Assembly: GCA_951812775.1 (NCBI GenBank)
Contig: OX638326.1
Coordinates: 1,500,335 to 1,564,334 of the forward strand
Reading direction: 5' to 3'
DNA: 64,000 bases
From: an uncultured Alphaproteobacteria bacterium
GTDB lineage: Bacteria > Pseudomonadota > Alphaproteobacteria > MPNO01 > UBA2964
In this document: in pieces, positions 55,630 to 64,000 of the stretch
Layout: every line of letters starts with the position of its first letter
Position numbering within the stretch: position 1 is the first letter of the stretch
Notes under the pieces: generated by a model
Database searches by the model: none
Told to the model about the DNA's origin: nothing
Seen by the model: only the letters and a program-made list of their open reading frames with translations
Translations under genes and position numbers: made by a program

Positions 55630-57725
55630 GCCGCTTCCTCCCGAAAAAGTTCCATATTTCCGGCATTGTCCAATCGAACCTTCCAACCAGTGGCCACGAC
55701 TGTGGTGGCGTCAAGCTGTTCGACAATTATCGGTCCATCGACAGTTCCGGTCAGAGGCAAATCTTCACGTCGCCAAACATCAGCTTCGACAGATTGTCCG
55801 CGCGCATTCTTAAATATTCTCTTGCCAATAGGTTGCTCGGAACGGACAGCTTTCTGATCTATCGCCGATGCCATTTCGATCTTTGGCACCGGAACGACCG
55901 CCCGCAAACAATAGCTGACAACTTCAATGAGGGCACCGCGGGCAGCATGACCATGTACGGCCTCATGCCGATCATGGAACCGTTCTGCCAACGCGGCGAA
56001 ACCGGAAGAGTCGAGCGGCGTTGGAATACCGTCGATGGGAACACGTAATTCATAACCTTGCCCGGCATAGCGGAGATCAACTTCGCGCAGAAAATGACTG
56101 TCTTCGTCCCCGAGACCTTCTTCCTGAAGTTCTGCGGTGGCACGCTCTTCTAATTTGGCAAAGGCGGATTCAACGTGATCTGCATCAATACCATCCAAAT
56201 CCCGTAGATCGGAGCGGATATAATCATGTACGACATCAGCGCAGAGCAACCCAAGTGCGGAAAACGCGCCTGGACTGGCTGGTACAAGAACACGGGGGAC
56301 CCCAAGGTCTTCAGCGACCGCAACGGCGTGAACGGGTCCGGCGCCGCCAAACGGCACCAGGGTAAAGCCGGAAAGATCGACCCCTTTTTTCGCTGCCTGG
56401 ACACGGATTTCATCCGCCATCGTCGCATTGATAACCCTGGTTATTCCGGCGGCGGCGTCGGCCGGTTCAATCTTCATCGGCGTTGCCACCTGATCCTGAA
56501 CTGCTTGCGTGGCGGCATCTAAATCGAGCGACATGTTGCCGCCGAGGAAGAAATCCGGATTAAGGACACCGGACACAACGTCTGCGTCCGTTACGGTCGG
56601 CAACGCGCCACCTTTGCCATAGCAGGCAGGCCCCGGCGACGCCCCGGCACTATCAGGACCGACCTCAAGCAAACCCGCGGCATTTACACGCGCGATGCTG
56701 CCACCGCCCGCCGAAATTGTTGATACGTCGAGCACAGGTACCGCGACGATGCGACCGGCGATAACCGCTTCTGCGTGCTCCAGTGACACGCCGTCTTCGA
56801 TAAAAGCGATATCACAGCTCGTGCCGCCCATATCCATGGTGACGATATTTTTCCAGCCCTGTTCCATTCCCAAAAGATAGGCTGTGCCTTGAACTCCGGC
56901 GGCCGGCCCGGACAGTAATGTGTGAACCGTTTGTGCTTCGGCATTGGCCGATAGTGGCATCACCCCGCCATTCGATTGCATTAAAAAACGCCGTCGTGTC
57001 ATGACCTTTCTGTCGTCCAGCCCGGCAGCGAGGTCAGCGATATATTTCGCCAATACTGGCACCAGATAGGCGTTGATCAAGGGCGTCGAATAGCGTGGCC
57101 ATTCACGGATACGCGGCAGGACTTCGCTTGATAGGGACACGAACGCATCGGGCGCAATTTCGCGAATGATTTCCGCCGTTTCGCGCTCATGCGCATCATT
57201 CATATAAGAGAATAGATAGCATACAGTGAAGGAATTTATGCCTTCAGCAACGAGCGATTTTGTTGCTTCTGCGACGGCATCACGATCAAGGGGCTCAATC
57301 TCATTGCCAAGATAGTCCATGCGGCCCGATACCTCACGTGTGAGGGATGGTGGTGCCAAGTGTGCAGGACGGCTAAAGAGATGATCAAATGGATTTCCTT
57401 CGTCGTGCGCCTGGGTCTGGACCTCACAAATCGCGCGGTAACCCTGATTGATCAACAGACCAATTTTTGCCCCCTTACTTTCGAGCAAAGCATTTGTTGT
57501 GACCGTTGTGCCATGGGCGAAGAAAGCTATTTCATCTGGGGATACACCGGCCTCCAGTAACCGGTTCAACCCTTCCAATACGGCAAGTGCGGGGTTTTCA
57601 GGAGAGGATGGCAGCTTCTCAATTGTGAGGGCGCCACTCTCCATATCATTGAGGACTAAATCAGTGTGAGTCCCACCGACATCGACACCGAGCCGGTATC
57701 GTGCGGGTTGTTCTGCTGCTGCCAT
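55626..57725 (-). CDS. hyuA: Hydantoinase A/oxoprolinase-family protein
   Basis: ATPase subunit of the hydantoinase/oxoprolinase family, 699 residues from ATG 57723-57725 (GGGTAA upstream), 1 bp after the TRAP permease stop. Motifs: RLGVDVGGTHTDLVL, FFAHGTTVTTNALLE, MDMGGTSCDIAFIEDG (the actin-like phosphate loops), GGGSIARVNAAG, and FGGAGPVHAVAVAEDLG. Works with HyuB. Confidence 0.93.
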   Translation of the reverse strand: MAAAEQPARYRLGVDVGGTHTDLVLNDMESGALTIEKLPSSPENPALAVLEGLNRLLEAGVSPDEIAFFAHGTTVTTNALLESKGAKIGLLINQGYRAICEVQTQAHDEGNPFDHLFSRPAHLAPPSLTREVSGRMDYLGNEIEPLDRDAVAEATKSLVAEGINSFTVCYLFSYMNDAHERETAEIIREIAPDAFVSLSSEVLPRIREWPRYSTPLINAYLVPVLAKYIADLAAGLDDRKVMTRRRFLMQSNGGVMPLSANAEAQTVHTLLSGPAAGVQGTAYLLGMEQGWKNIVTMDMGGTSCDIAFIEDGVSLEHAEAVIAGRIVAVPVLDVSTISAGGGSIARVNAAGLLEVGPDSAGASPGPACYGKGGALPTVTDADVVSGVLNPDFFLGGNMSLDLDAATQAVQDQVATPMKIEPADAAAGITRVINATMADEIRVQAAKKGVDLSGFTLVPFGGAGPVHAVAVAEDLGVPRVLVPASPGAFSALGLLCADVVHDYIRSDLRDLDGIDADHVESAFAKLEERATAELQEEGLGDEDSHFLREVDLRYAGQGYELRVPIDGIPTPLDSSGFAALAERFHDRHEAVHGHAARGALIEVVSYCLRAVVPVPKIEMASAIDQKAVRSEQPIGKRIFKNARGQSVEADVWRREDLPLTGTVDGPIIVEQLDATTVVATGWKVRLDNAGNMELFREEAA

Positions 57726-57726
57726 T

Positions 57727-59619
57727 TTACCCGGTTTCAATTGCGGATTTTCGCTGCCGGACAATACGCAGTGCAAACATTATTAGCAACGCAAGTGCCG
57801 CCGGAATTAACGAAGCCGGGCTCGTAGCCCCGTACCAAACCGTCCCCCCGCCGATAAAGATCGCGGCGGCAAGTAATCCGGTAACACCGAGACTTCCTTT
57901 TATACCACCGCTACCAATTACCTTGGTCATCTGTCCGATGACAATTCCCGCCGTAACGGTCGTAATCACGACATAAACGATTTCAGTCATCGTCCCTCGT
58001 AATAACAGCGCAGGATTAAACGCCCATAGAAACGGCATTAAGAAGGCCGCAGCGGCCAATTGCAGACCAATCAAACCGGTTCGCCACATATCACTGCCGG
58101 CAATTTGCGCAGCGACCATACTGGCAACGGCAACCGGCGGTGTGAGCATGCTTAAAAGCCCGAAATAGAAAATAAACATGTGCGCCGACAATTCAGGTAT
58201 TTTCATTTCAATGAGGGCGGGTGCAATGATTGACACGAGCACGACATATACCGCCGCCGTCGGCATGCCCATTCCCAACAGGATACAAATGACGGCGGTC
58301 AATATCAGCATAGCCAGAATGCCATAGGCCTGGGCAATTTCTGTCAAACCCAGCGACAGCTGGAAGGCTAGTCCCGTGCTGTTCAATAACCCGATTATGA
58401 CGCCAGCACCGCCCGCAATCATGACCAACGGCACCAGGTTTTCACCACCTCCAATAAAGAAGCCTTTCCATTCCTCTTTGCTCGGCAAACGCCGATTGCG
58501 GAATATCATTAAGACGAGCAACAGGCCGCAGGAATACATCCCTGCCAATCCCGCACGATATCCCAATCCGATAAGCACGTAGATCAATACGGCGAGCGGA
58601 ACGAGAAACACCCAACCCGCTACAAGAACTGCACGAACGTCTGGAAGGTTCTCTTTTGACAACCCTTTGATGCCAAAACGCACCGCGACGCCATCAACCT
58701 GCATAAACAACACAAGGAAATAGAGGATTGCTGGAAGAAGAGCCGCCAGCGCGACTTCGCCATAGGGAATTTCAAGAAATTCGGCAATGATAAAGGCGGT
58801 CGCACCCATCACGGGTGGTGCGATCTGACCGCCATTTGACGCTACAGCCTCAATTGCCGCAGCGTATTTGGGCTCAAAACCGGTTTCTTTCATCATCGGG
58901 ATTGTGACAACACCGGTCGACATAATATTGGCGACCGTTGACCCTGATATCGACCCAAAGGCTGATGATGCCACCACCGCAACTTTTGCGGGGCCACCAC
59001 GCCGGTGTCCCATGAGTGCCAAAGAAAGGTCGTTCACGAACTTCATCGCGCCCGACACATCCATCATTTTTCCGAATATGATGAAGGCGAGGACCAGCTC
59101 AACCACGATCCTCAAAACAAGGCCAGGAACGCCATTCGGATCGGCATATAGGTGGACAATTGTCTTGGTTGGCGGAAATACTTCGGCCTCAAAAGCACCG
59201 GGCAAGTGATCACCCAAAAAGCCATAAATCAGGATCACCCAAACAAGGCCCGCAATGACGCCGCCAGCTGCTTTGCGAACCCCTTCCATCATCAACAGGA
59301 TTGCAAAGATACCGGGCACCCACATACGCGGTGGGCGTTCCGCTATATCGTAATACCACTGCTGCAGATTATACGACATCCAGAACCAGACACCGCCGGC
59401 GATAAGTGCGAGCACAAGATCGACCAGTCCGGCCTTGTCTCGATAGGGATATTTAAGAAGGGCGGCCCCGGTTGCGAGTCCAAGAACGGTAGCAATGACC
59501 TGCTCGGAAACCAGTTCCATCTGGAAGTAATCGGGAACGGACAATATCCATAAAATCCCGATCGTTGGCATTAATGCCAAAAAAGCGCACAGGACCAGGT
59601 GACAAACTTTGTCAGTCAT
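57727..59619 (-). CDS. TRAP transporter fused DctQM permease (TAXI type)
   Basis: Fused 4TM/12TM permease of 630 residues. The N-terminal small-subunit part has helices near 7-27, 42-58, 66-88; the large part contains FGSISGSTVANIMSTGVVTI, NGGQIAPPVMGATAFIIAE, LGMGMPTAAVYVVLV and the final TM bundle. This is the TAXI-associated type that couples uptake to ion gradients. The cognate receptor lies 48 bp upstream. Confidence 0.93.
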   Translation of the reverse strand: MTDKVCHLVLCAFLALMPTIGILWILSVPDYFQMELVSEQVIATVLGLATGAALLKYPYRDKAGLVDLVLALIAGGVWFWMSYNLQQWYYDIAERPPRMWVPGIFAILLMMEGVRKAAGGVIAGLVWVILIYGFLGDHLPGAFEAEVFPPTKTIVHLYADPNGVPGLVLRIVVELVLAFIIFGKMMDVSGAMKFVNDLSLALMGHRRGGPAKVAVVASSAFGSISGSTVANIMSTGVVTIPMMKETGFEPKYAAAIEAVASNGGQIAPPVMGATAFIIAEFLEIPYGEVALAALLPAILYFLVLFMQVDGVAVRFGIKGLSKENLPDVRAVLVAGWVFLVPLAVLIYVLIGLGYRAGLAGMYSCGLLLVLMIFRNRRLPSKEEWKGFFIGGGENLVPLVMIAGGAGVIIGLLNSTGLAFQLSLGLTEIAQAYGILAMLILTAVICILLGMGMPTAAVYVVLVSIIAPALIEMKIPELSAHMFIFYFGLLSMLTPPVAVASMVAAQIAGSDMWRTGLIGLQLAAAAFLMPFLWAFNPALLLRGTMTEIVYVVITTVTAGIVIGQMTKVIGSGGIKGSLGVTGLLAAAIFIGGGTVWYGATSPASLIPAALALLIMFALRIVRQRKSAIETG

Positions 59620-59667
59620 TCCCCCAGCCCTGTGCCTAACGCGTTACTCTGAAAAGCTCAAAATGGC

Positions 59668-60684
59668 TTATTTCATTACCGCCAAAACAGCCTTTTGCTG
59701 CTTCTCATTGGCAGCAGTCCAGAGTCCTTTTTCTTTCAGATACTTGACCACACCGTCGTGATAGGGGTGCGGGTTGGTGGCCGGTGCAATTTTGTCCATA
59801 TGCAACGGACGCAACGGGCCAACAGATTTCTGCATCTTCTTCCACTGGGTGTGGAGGACCTTGATGATGTTGTAGGCGTCCTGGTTAGAAACCTGTTTGC
59901 CAGCATTGAGGTAAGCATCAAACGCCGCAAGGCGGGTTTTAGCTTTCAAAAACGGCATACGCTTGTTTGGTTTCAGTGTTTTCGATTTAGCGCCAGGTAC
60001 TTCGTGCGCCAAGAAAGCGTCTGAGCCACCTGCTCCCAAAGGTATAAACCGAATACCGCCTGGCACAGTCGCATGTGCCTTACGAACAGCCGGCATACCT
60101 GGTGCCAAAGCCGCCGCATCGGCACGGCCTTCAACAACCTTTGTGATGCCATCGACGACACCGCCAGACCTGATCGCCGTAATATCCTTAACGCCCAGAC
60201 CACCAGAATGCAGATAAGCGACATTTAGGCTTGAAAGGCTGATAATCGGACCTGTCCGCGTGACAACCTTTTTGCCTTTAAGATCGGCAACCGATTTAAT
60301 ACCCGAATTCGCTTTTACCATGAAGCCGTAGGGAATGGTCCAGACCATCGCGATGGCACGAATATTCTTAAGTTTCTTCTTGAACGGTGCTCCACCGCGA
60401 ACAGCAGCGCCAGAGTCCATTGAGTTATTGAGCCCCAAAGTCATTTCGCCTTTATCGACGACAGGCAAGTAAACAGTTGATCCGGCATGCGGTTGAGCTG
60501 TCGCCCGCACCTTAAGGTTTTGCTGTAAAACTTTCGCAAAGGTGCTGGACAAAAGATAGAAAACTGACCCCTGGCGGTTAGACCCGATGGTAATCCGTTT
60601 AATCTTTGCCTCTGCCGCTGTAGAGGTGGCAATCGCTGCCACGGCGGCCGCAATTGCAGCCATACGCAAACTAGAATTCTTCAT
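59668..60684 (-). CDS. TAXI-family TRAP solute receptor
   Basis: Periplasmic receptor of 338 residues from the ATG 60682-60684 with GAAGGGAG upstream. The signal peptide ends near AAEA. TAXI-family marks: ITIGSNRQGSVFYLLSSTFA, GLNNSMDSGAAVRGG, VKANSGIKSVADLKGKKVV, LHSGGLGVKDI, HPYHDGVVKYLKEKGLW. First gene of the transport/HyuAB operon, so its ligand is probably the substrate of HyuAB, an organic acid or cyclic amide. Confidence 0.92.
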   Translation of the reverse strand: MKNSSLRMAAIAAAVAAIATSTAAEAKIKRITIGSNRQGSVFYLLSSTFAKVLQQNLKVRATAQPHAGSTVYLPVVDKGEMTLGLNNSMDSGAAVRGGAPFKKKLKNIRAIAMVWTIPYGFMVKANSGIKSVADLKGKKVVTRTGPIISLSSLNVAYLHSGGLGVKDITAIRSGGVVDGITKVVEGRADAAALAPGMPAVRKAHATVPGGIRFIPLGAGGSDAFLAHEVPGAKSKTLKPNKRMPFLKAKTRLAAFDAYLNAGKQVSNQDAYNIIKVLHTQWKKMQKSVGPLRPLHMDKIAPATNPHPYHDGVVKYLKEKGLWTAANEKQQKAVLAVMK

Positions 60685-60826
60685 AATATTTCTCCCTTCC
60701 TGATTTTCAGTTTTTATTGCGTCATTTGGCCTTATGGAACGAGCACCTGTCAACTAACGCCTGATAGGGAACATTGGCGCATGCGAAGAACCCGTTTACA
60801 CTTGAACCTAATTCAGGGGGAAGGTT

Positions 60827-61495
60827 ATGAGCAAAGAAATTAAAATCACCGCTTCAGATGGTCACGTTTTTGACGCATGGCGGAGCAACCCAGAGGGCGA
60901 TGTTAAGGGTGGCGTCGTCATCCTTCATGCTATTACTGGCCGGATAACATATCTTGCCGATGTTTGTGACCAATGGGCAGCCGAGGGCTATATCGCAGTT
61001 GCGCCATCCCTGTTCGACCGCATCGAACCCAATATCGTTAATCCCTACACGCCCGCTGGCGTCGAAGCGGGAATTGCAAACTTCACGTCATTGGATGGCG
61101 ACAAAATTCTGATGGACGTCGATGCCAGTGCGGAAACACTCCGCAGTTCTGGTCCGGTTATCATCTCAGGATTCTGTACCGGTGGTACCTGGGCCTGGGT
61201 TAGTGCCGATAAACTGAAGTTCGATGCCATGGTCAACTACTATGGCAGCCACGTTCCGGCGCGACTGGAATACAAACCCAAATGTCCGTCCGTCATCCAT
61301 TACGGCGATATCGACCATTGCGTCTCAATGGAAGAAATTGAGGTCATCCGAAAAGCCAACCCTGATTTACGCATTCATATCCACCCGGGTGCAAAACACG
61401 CATTCTTTAATCCGGAACAGGTTAGCCACCACCCGGAAGCCGCGCCAAAATCATGGACGCAATCGATGGCGTTTCTCGACGAAGTATTGAGCTAA
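60827..61495 (+). CDS. Dienelactone-hydrolase-family protein
   Basis: Alpha/beta hydrolase of 222 residues. Nucleophile Cys117 in GFCTGG, Asp161 or Asp163 in HYGDIDHCV, His191 in GAKHAFF, in the order of dienelactone hydrolase. The Glu that holds the nucleophile in the classical enzyme (EIFG) is replaced by Ala in HAITG. Cytoplasmic. GGGGGAAGG precedes the ATG. Divergent from the TAXI receptor (142 bp gap) and convergent with the MetE-like gene, overlapping its end by 4 bp. Probably a lower-pathway step of chloro- or other muconolactone-like compounds; inferred. Confidence 0.8.
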   Translation: MSKEIKITASDGHVFDAWRSNPEGDVKGGVVILHAITGRITYLADVCDQWAAEGYIAVAPSLFDRIEPNIVNPYTPAGVEAGIANFTSLDGDKILMDVDASAETLRSSGPVIISGFCTGGTWAWVSADKLKFDAMVNYYGSHVPARLEYKPKCPSVIHYGDIDHCVSMEEIEVIRKANPDLRIHIHPGAKHAFFNPEQVSHHPEAAPKSWTQSMAFLDEVLS

Positions 61496-62634
61496 ACGTT
61501 ACCCCAAACCCCGTCGGCGACCTCGAGGATCAGTTCAAGCTTACGTTTCTGATCATCAAAGGTGATCGGGTTGCCGCGGGCGACGCTGGCAAAGCCGCAT
61601 TGTGGGCTTAGTGCCAAGTTCTCAATGGCGATATAGTTTGAGGCTTCTTCAATACGCCGCAACAACACGTCCTTTGGATCATTCTCTGGTGTTTTCGTCG
61701 TCACGAGCCCCAGCACAACAAATGAATCTTTCTGGGCAAATCTGAGCGGAGTGAAATCCCCGGCTCGCTCGCTATCATATTCCATAAAATAAGCATCGAC
61801 GTCGAATTGTGTAAACAACGCCTCGGCCACAAAATCGTAACTACCCTCCGCCAACCACGCGCCAGCATTATTCCCACGACACATATGCATACTGATCGTC
61901 ATATTGCCGGGACGGTCCCGCGTAGCCATGCTGACCAGCTTACCTTGAAGCGCGATTTGCTCCTTCGGATCCAGACCTTTATTCTTCGCGGCTTCCTGAA
62001 ATTTCGGAGCGCACAACATTGCAGCATCGGTGTTATCAATTTGCAGATAGGTTGATCCGGCTGCCGACAAATCCTTAATTTCGTCACGATAGGCCTGCGT
62101 TAGATCTTCAAAAAACTCTTCGATATCGGGGTAAACATCTTCATTCACCGCTTCACGCCCACCGCGAACGTAGAATAACGTTGGCGACGGCACAGTTACC
62201 TTGATTGTCCGGTCAGTCAGCTCCTTCAGGAATAGGTAGTCCTGCAGAACGATGCCACCTTGCTGACGGCTAATCTTGGCATCGGTATGTGCAACGGGCG
62301 GCTGAAATCCTGTTCCCGCAAAGGCATCGCCATCCTCCAGCCGTCGCAATTCGACGCCTTCAAACCTGCCAATTGAGTCATAAGCCCAGGATCCACGACG
62401 AAACTCACCATCAGTAGCAACCTGCAAGCCGACGGCTTTTTCAAACGCCACCAGTTCGCGGATGCAGTCATCTTCTATCGAATGCAGCTGATCAAGCGAT
62501 ATATCCTCTTCTTCTTTGAAATCCGGGGGCGGCTCCAACTCGAGCCCAGCTTTCCGACGCGCGTCCTTGAGACGTTCCGGACGCAAAAAGCTGCCAACAA
62601 CATCGGCACGAAATGGCGGCTTGGTACGGGTCAT
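61492..62634 (-). CDS. MetE-like cobalamin-independent methyltransferase (C-terminal type)
   Basis: Single-domain homolog of methionine synthase MetE, 380 residues. Barrel start FRADVVGSFLRPERL; zinc ligands His and Cys in MHMCRGNN, Glu in MEYDSERAG, and the last Cys in LSPQCGFASV. IDNTDAAMLCAP and ATDGEFRRGSWAYD are typical of the small MetE-like group that moves methyl groups between varied thiols and donors. It lacks the MetE N-terminal half. Operon with the 2OG oxygenase (12-bp gap) and UbiD gene, so it may serve catabolism or demethylation rather than methionine synthesis. Confidence 0.83.
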   Translation of the reverse strand: MTRTKPPFRADVVGSFLRPERLKDARRKAGLELEPPPDFKEEEDISLDQLHSIEDDCIRELVAFEKAVGLQVATDGEFRRGSWAYDSIGRFEGVELRRLEDGDAFAGTGFQPPVAHTDAKISRQQGGIVLQDYLFLKELTDRTIKVTVPSPTLFYVRGGREAVNEDVYPDIEEFFEDLTQAYRDEIKDLSAAGSTYLQIDNTDAAMLCAPKFQEAAKNKGLDPKEQIALQGKLVSMATRDRPGNMTISMHMCRGNNAGAWLAEGSYDFVAEALFTQFDVDAYFMEYDSERAGDFTPLRFAQKDSFVVLGLVTTKTPENDPKDVLLRRIEEASNYIAIENLALSPQCGFASVARGNPITFDDQKRKLELILEVADGVWGNV

Positions 62635-62646
62635 TTGATCTAATTC

Positions 62647-63228
62647 CTATTTGAAAGGTTCTTGTCCCAGCACCCACGCCGTAAGAGAGAACCGAGAGCC
62701 CGAAGTCACCGGCGCGACCCGATGCAAAACAAAACTGGGGAATATCACGATGGTTCCCCGTTCCCGGGGCGCGATGTCTGTTTGCGGCCCATACCAAGCC
62801 TCAAAATTGCCACCTTCATAACTGTCACCATCGCTTAGCTGAACGGTAACGCCAAGTTTGCGCAAACTGAAAGGATGTTTGGAGCTGATGTCCAAGTGCC
62901 AGTCGTAATGACCTTCCTTGGTGTATTCCGCCACCTGAAAATCCTCCGACTCAAATAAATCGAACTTCCAGGCTTCCGAATTCAAATGCAGAACAATTTC
63001 GAAAACCTTTTTATAGAGCCATTCCGTTTTCTCAGTTCGTGCTATTCGCGCTATATCACTATCGCGAACCTCCGGTTCAACGCTGCGCTCTCCAACAACA
63101 CCTTTTGCAAGCCCCTCCTCATGTGCAAGAGCTATAACCGCGTCACATTCCTCATTGCTAAAGACACCACGCGCGCTAGCACACATATGCAATACACGGG
63201 ATGAGATGGGAGCAGTCGGGTTTGCCAT
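62647..63228 (-). CDS. 2-oxoglutarate/Fe(II) oxygenase (prolyl-4-hydroxylase-like)
   Basis: Oxygenase of 193 residues with the facial triad H111-x-D113 (WHLDIS) and H169 (VLHRVAP), and Arg179 (GSRFSLTAW) for 2-oxoglutarate. It is of the P4Hc/PKHD type, acting on proteins or small molecules. The last gene before it, UbiD, ends 3 bp upstream, and the MetE-like gene begins 12 bp downstream, giving a tight three-gene operon. Confidence 0.83.
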   Translation of the reverse strand: MANPTAPISSRVLHMCASARGVFSNEECDAVIALAHEEGLAKGVVGERSVEPEVRDSDIARIARTEKTEWLYKKVFEIVLHLNSEAWKFDLFESEDFQVAEYTKEGHYDWHLDISSKHPFSLRKLGVTVQLSDGDSYEGGNFEAWYGPQTDIAPRERGTIVIFPSFVLHRVAPVTSGSRFSLTAWVLGQEPFK

Positions 63229-63231
63229 GGC

Positions 63232-64000
63232 TCAATCAAACAATTCCGGAAACTTTTCACGCATTTGCGCTTTCAATTCGGGGCTAGCCTCTGCCACAGT
63301 CGGAAATTCATCCTTCCATCCATAGGGCCGACTGGCATCGATAAGCCCGCGGTTATTCTGCCAGGGCGGCTCACGCAATATTGGATCCAACGGCGTTGAC
63401 CATGACCGTTTCACAAACTGCACGTCCTCCGGTGGATCACAGCGGGTCGACATCGCCCAGATCACATCAAACATGTTGGAGGGATCGATATCGTCATCCA
63501 CCACTACCACCCAGCGACCCGCATAATTTCCAGCGTGGCAATTCATCGCGAGCATCCCCGCCTGCGACGCGTGTCCGGGATAAAGCTGTTTAATCGAAAT
63601 TACATTAAACAAACGGCCTGCCCCTGCCTCATGGCACCAAACACCGCTAATGCCATTCAAACCGGCTTTCTCACATTCATCCCATATCATTGCCGATTTC
63701 ACTGCCGCCCGTGCAAAGGTGAAGTTCTCCGGCGGGCGTGACGGGATCGCCAAGGTCAAAATAGGATCGTTACGATGATAGATGCGCTTGATTTCCACGA
63801 CAGGCAGTTCACTGGAAGCCGAAGCGTAATACCCCATAAATTCGCCAAACGGTCCCTCTTCGCGAATTTCATCGCCGTAGATTTCACCCTCCAGCACAAT
63901 CTCTGCATGGGCTGGAATGGGCAGACCATGAATCTCGCTCGGGATCACTTCAAGCGCCCGTCCCCGCATGCCACCAGCATAAGCGAACTCGTCCACCTCA
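63232..64000 (-). CDS. UbiD-family decarboxylase, partial at right edge
   Basis: Third UbiD-type enzyme; the frame is open to the window edge, so the N-terminal part is outside. Visible: VDEFAYAGGMRG, VLEGEIYGDEIREEGPFGEF with the Glu cluster, IYHRNDPILTLAIPSRPPEN, ISIKQLYPGHASQAG, and VVVDDDIDPSNMFDVIWAMS. First gene seen of the minus-strand operon with the 2OG oxygenase and MetE-like genes. Confidence 0.88.
   Translation of the reverse strand, partial: EVDEFAYAGGMRGRALEVIPSEIHGLPIPAHAEIVLEGEIYGDEIREEGPFGEFMGYYASASSELPVVEIKRIYHRNDPILTLAIPSRPPENFTFARAAVKSAMIWDECEKAGLNGISGVWCHEAGAGRLFNVISIKQLYPGHASQAGMLAMNCHAGNYAGRWVVVVDDDIDPSNMFDVIWAMSTRCDPPEDVQFVKRSWSTPLDPILREPPWQNNRGLIDASRPYGWKDEFPTVAEASPELKAQMREKFPELFD

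Noticed and set aside
1..64000. General TAG recoding (suppression or pyrrolysine) to explain the internal TAG codons
   Set aside because: Genes with good ends use TAG as a true stop (clpA, the FemAB-like gene at 23309), and internal TGA codons and indels occur as well. Single nonsense mutations explain the data better; only the double-TAG gene is left as an open question.

Overview
This 64 kb window looks like chromosomal DNA of an alphaproteobacterium, probably a free-living or loosely host-associated relative of the Rhodospirillales. The evidence is the clpS-clpA pair beside a SPOR-tailed D,D-carboxypeptidase, the ugd/phosphomannomutase/galU sugar-nucleotide block, abundant TTT and TAXI-TRAP transport proteins, UbiD-type decarboxylases and Rieske oxygenase genes, and dispersed GTCA(C/T)CCC..GGGTGAC palindromes. 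No rRNA, tRNA or CRISPR array was seen.

Layout. 1-4 kb: a decayed IS1595-family transposase, then four PEP-CTERM secreted proteins in a row, the first broken. 4-10.6 kb: a membrane adenylate cyclase, a TTT solute receptor, an FAD monooxygenase, an Ldh_2-type dehydrogenase, a hydrolase and a solute-binding protein. 10.6-13 kb: two paralogous cytochrome P460 genes facing a broken LysR regulator. 13.6-16.4 kb: a complete 2.75 kb transposon with 23-bp terminal inverted repeats. It carries an IS1595-family transposase in one overlapping operon with an SPPY-type DNA methyltransferase and a BglII-like restriction endonuclease. It abuts a decapitated class II ribonucleotide reductase on one side and a decapitated unknown ORF on the other. 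18.6-22 kb: an accessory patch with a frameshifted SARP/BTAD regulator, a duplication-broken small gene, a beta-barrel-like gene with two internal TAG codons and a six-helix membrane protein.

22-34 kb is conserved core: FemAB-like acyltransferase, ClpA/ClpS, carboxypeptidase, phosphomannomutase, Ugd, GalU, a DnaJ-domain membrane protein, a VWA protein and a DUF3179 protein. 34-50 kb is catabolic: an ATP/ADP-translocase-like carrier, oxidoreductases, VOC proteins, an MFS transporter, an aldehyde dehydrogenase, an enoyl-CoA hydratase with a histone-H1-like tail, two UbiD-family decarboxylases and a Rieske dioxygenase alpha/beta pair. 50-64 kb: a broken TPR gene; a long minus-strand run (TAXI receptor, TRAP permease, HyuA, HyuB, thioesterase, LOG-like protein, beta-propeller protein); a dienelactone-hydrolase-like gene; and a UbiD, 2OG-oxygenase, MetE-like operon cut by the right edge.

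The two outstanding themes are the restriction-modification transposon and an unusually high number of broken genes. The breaks are internal TAG/TGA codons that look like single transitions, one-base losses in G/C runs, 10- and 23-bp tandem duplications and a roughly 10-bp deletion. They spare the core block, which suggests ongoing gene decay, although uncorrected sequencing error could explain the homopolymer cases.
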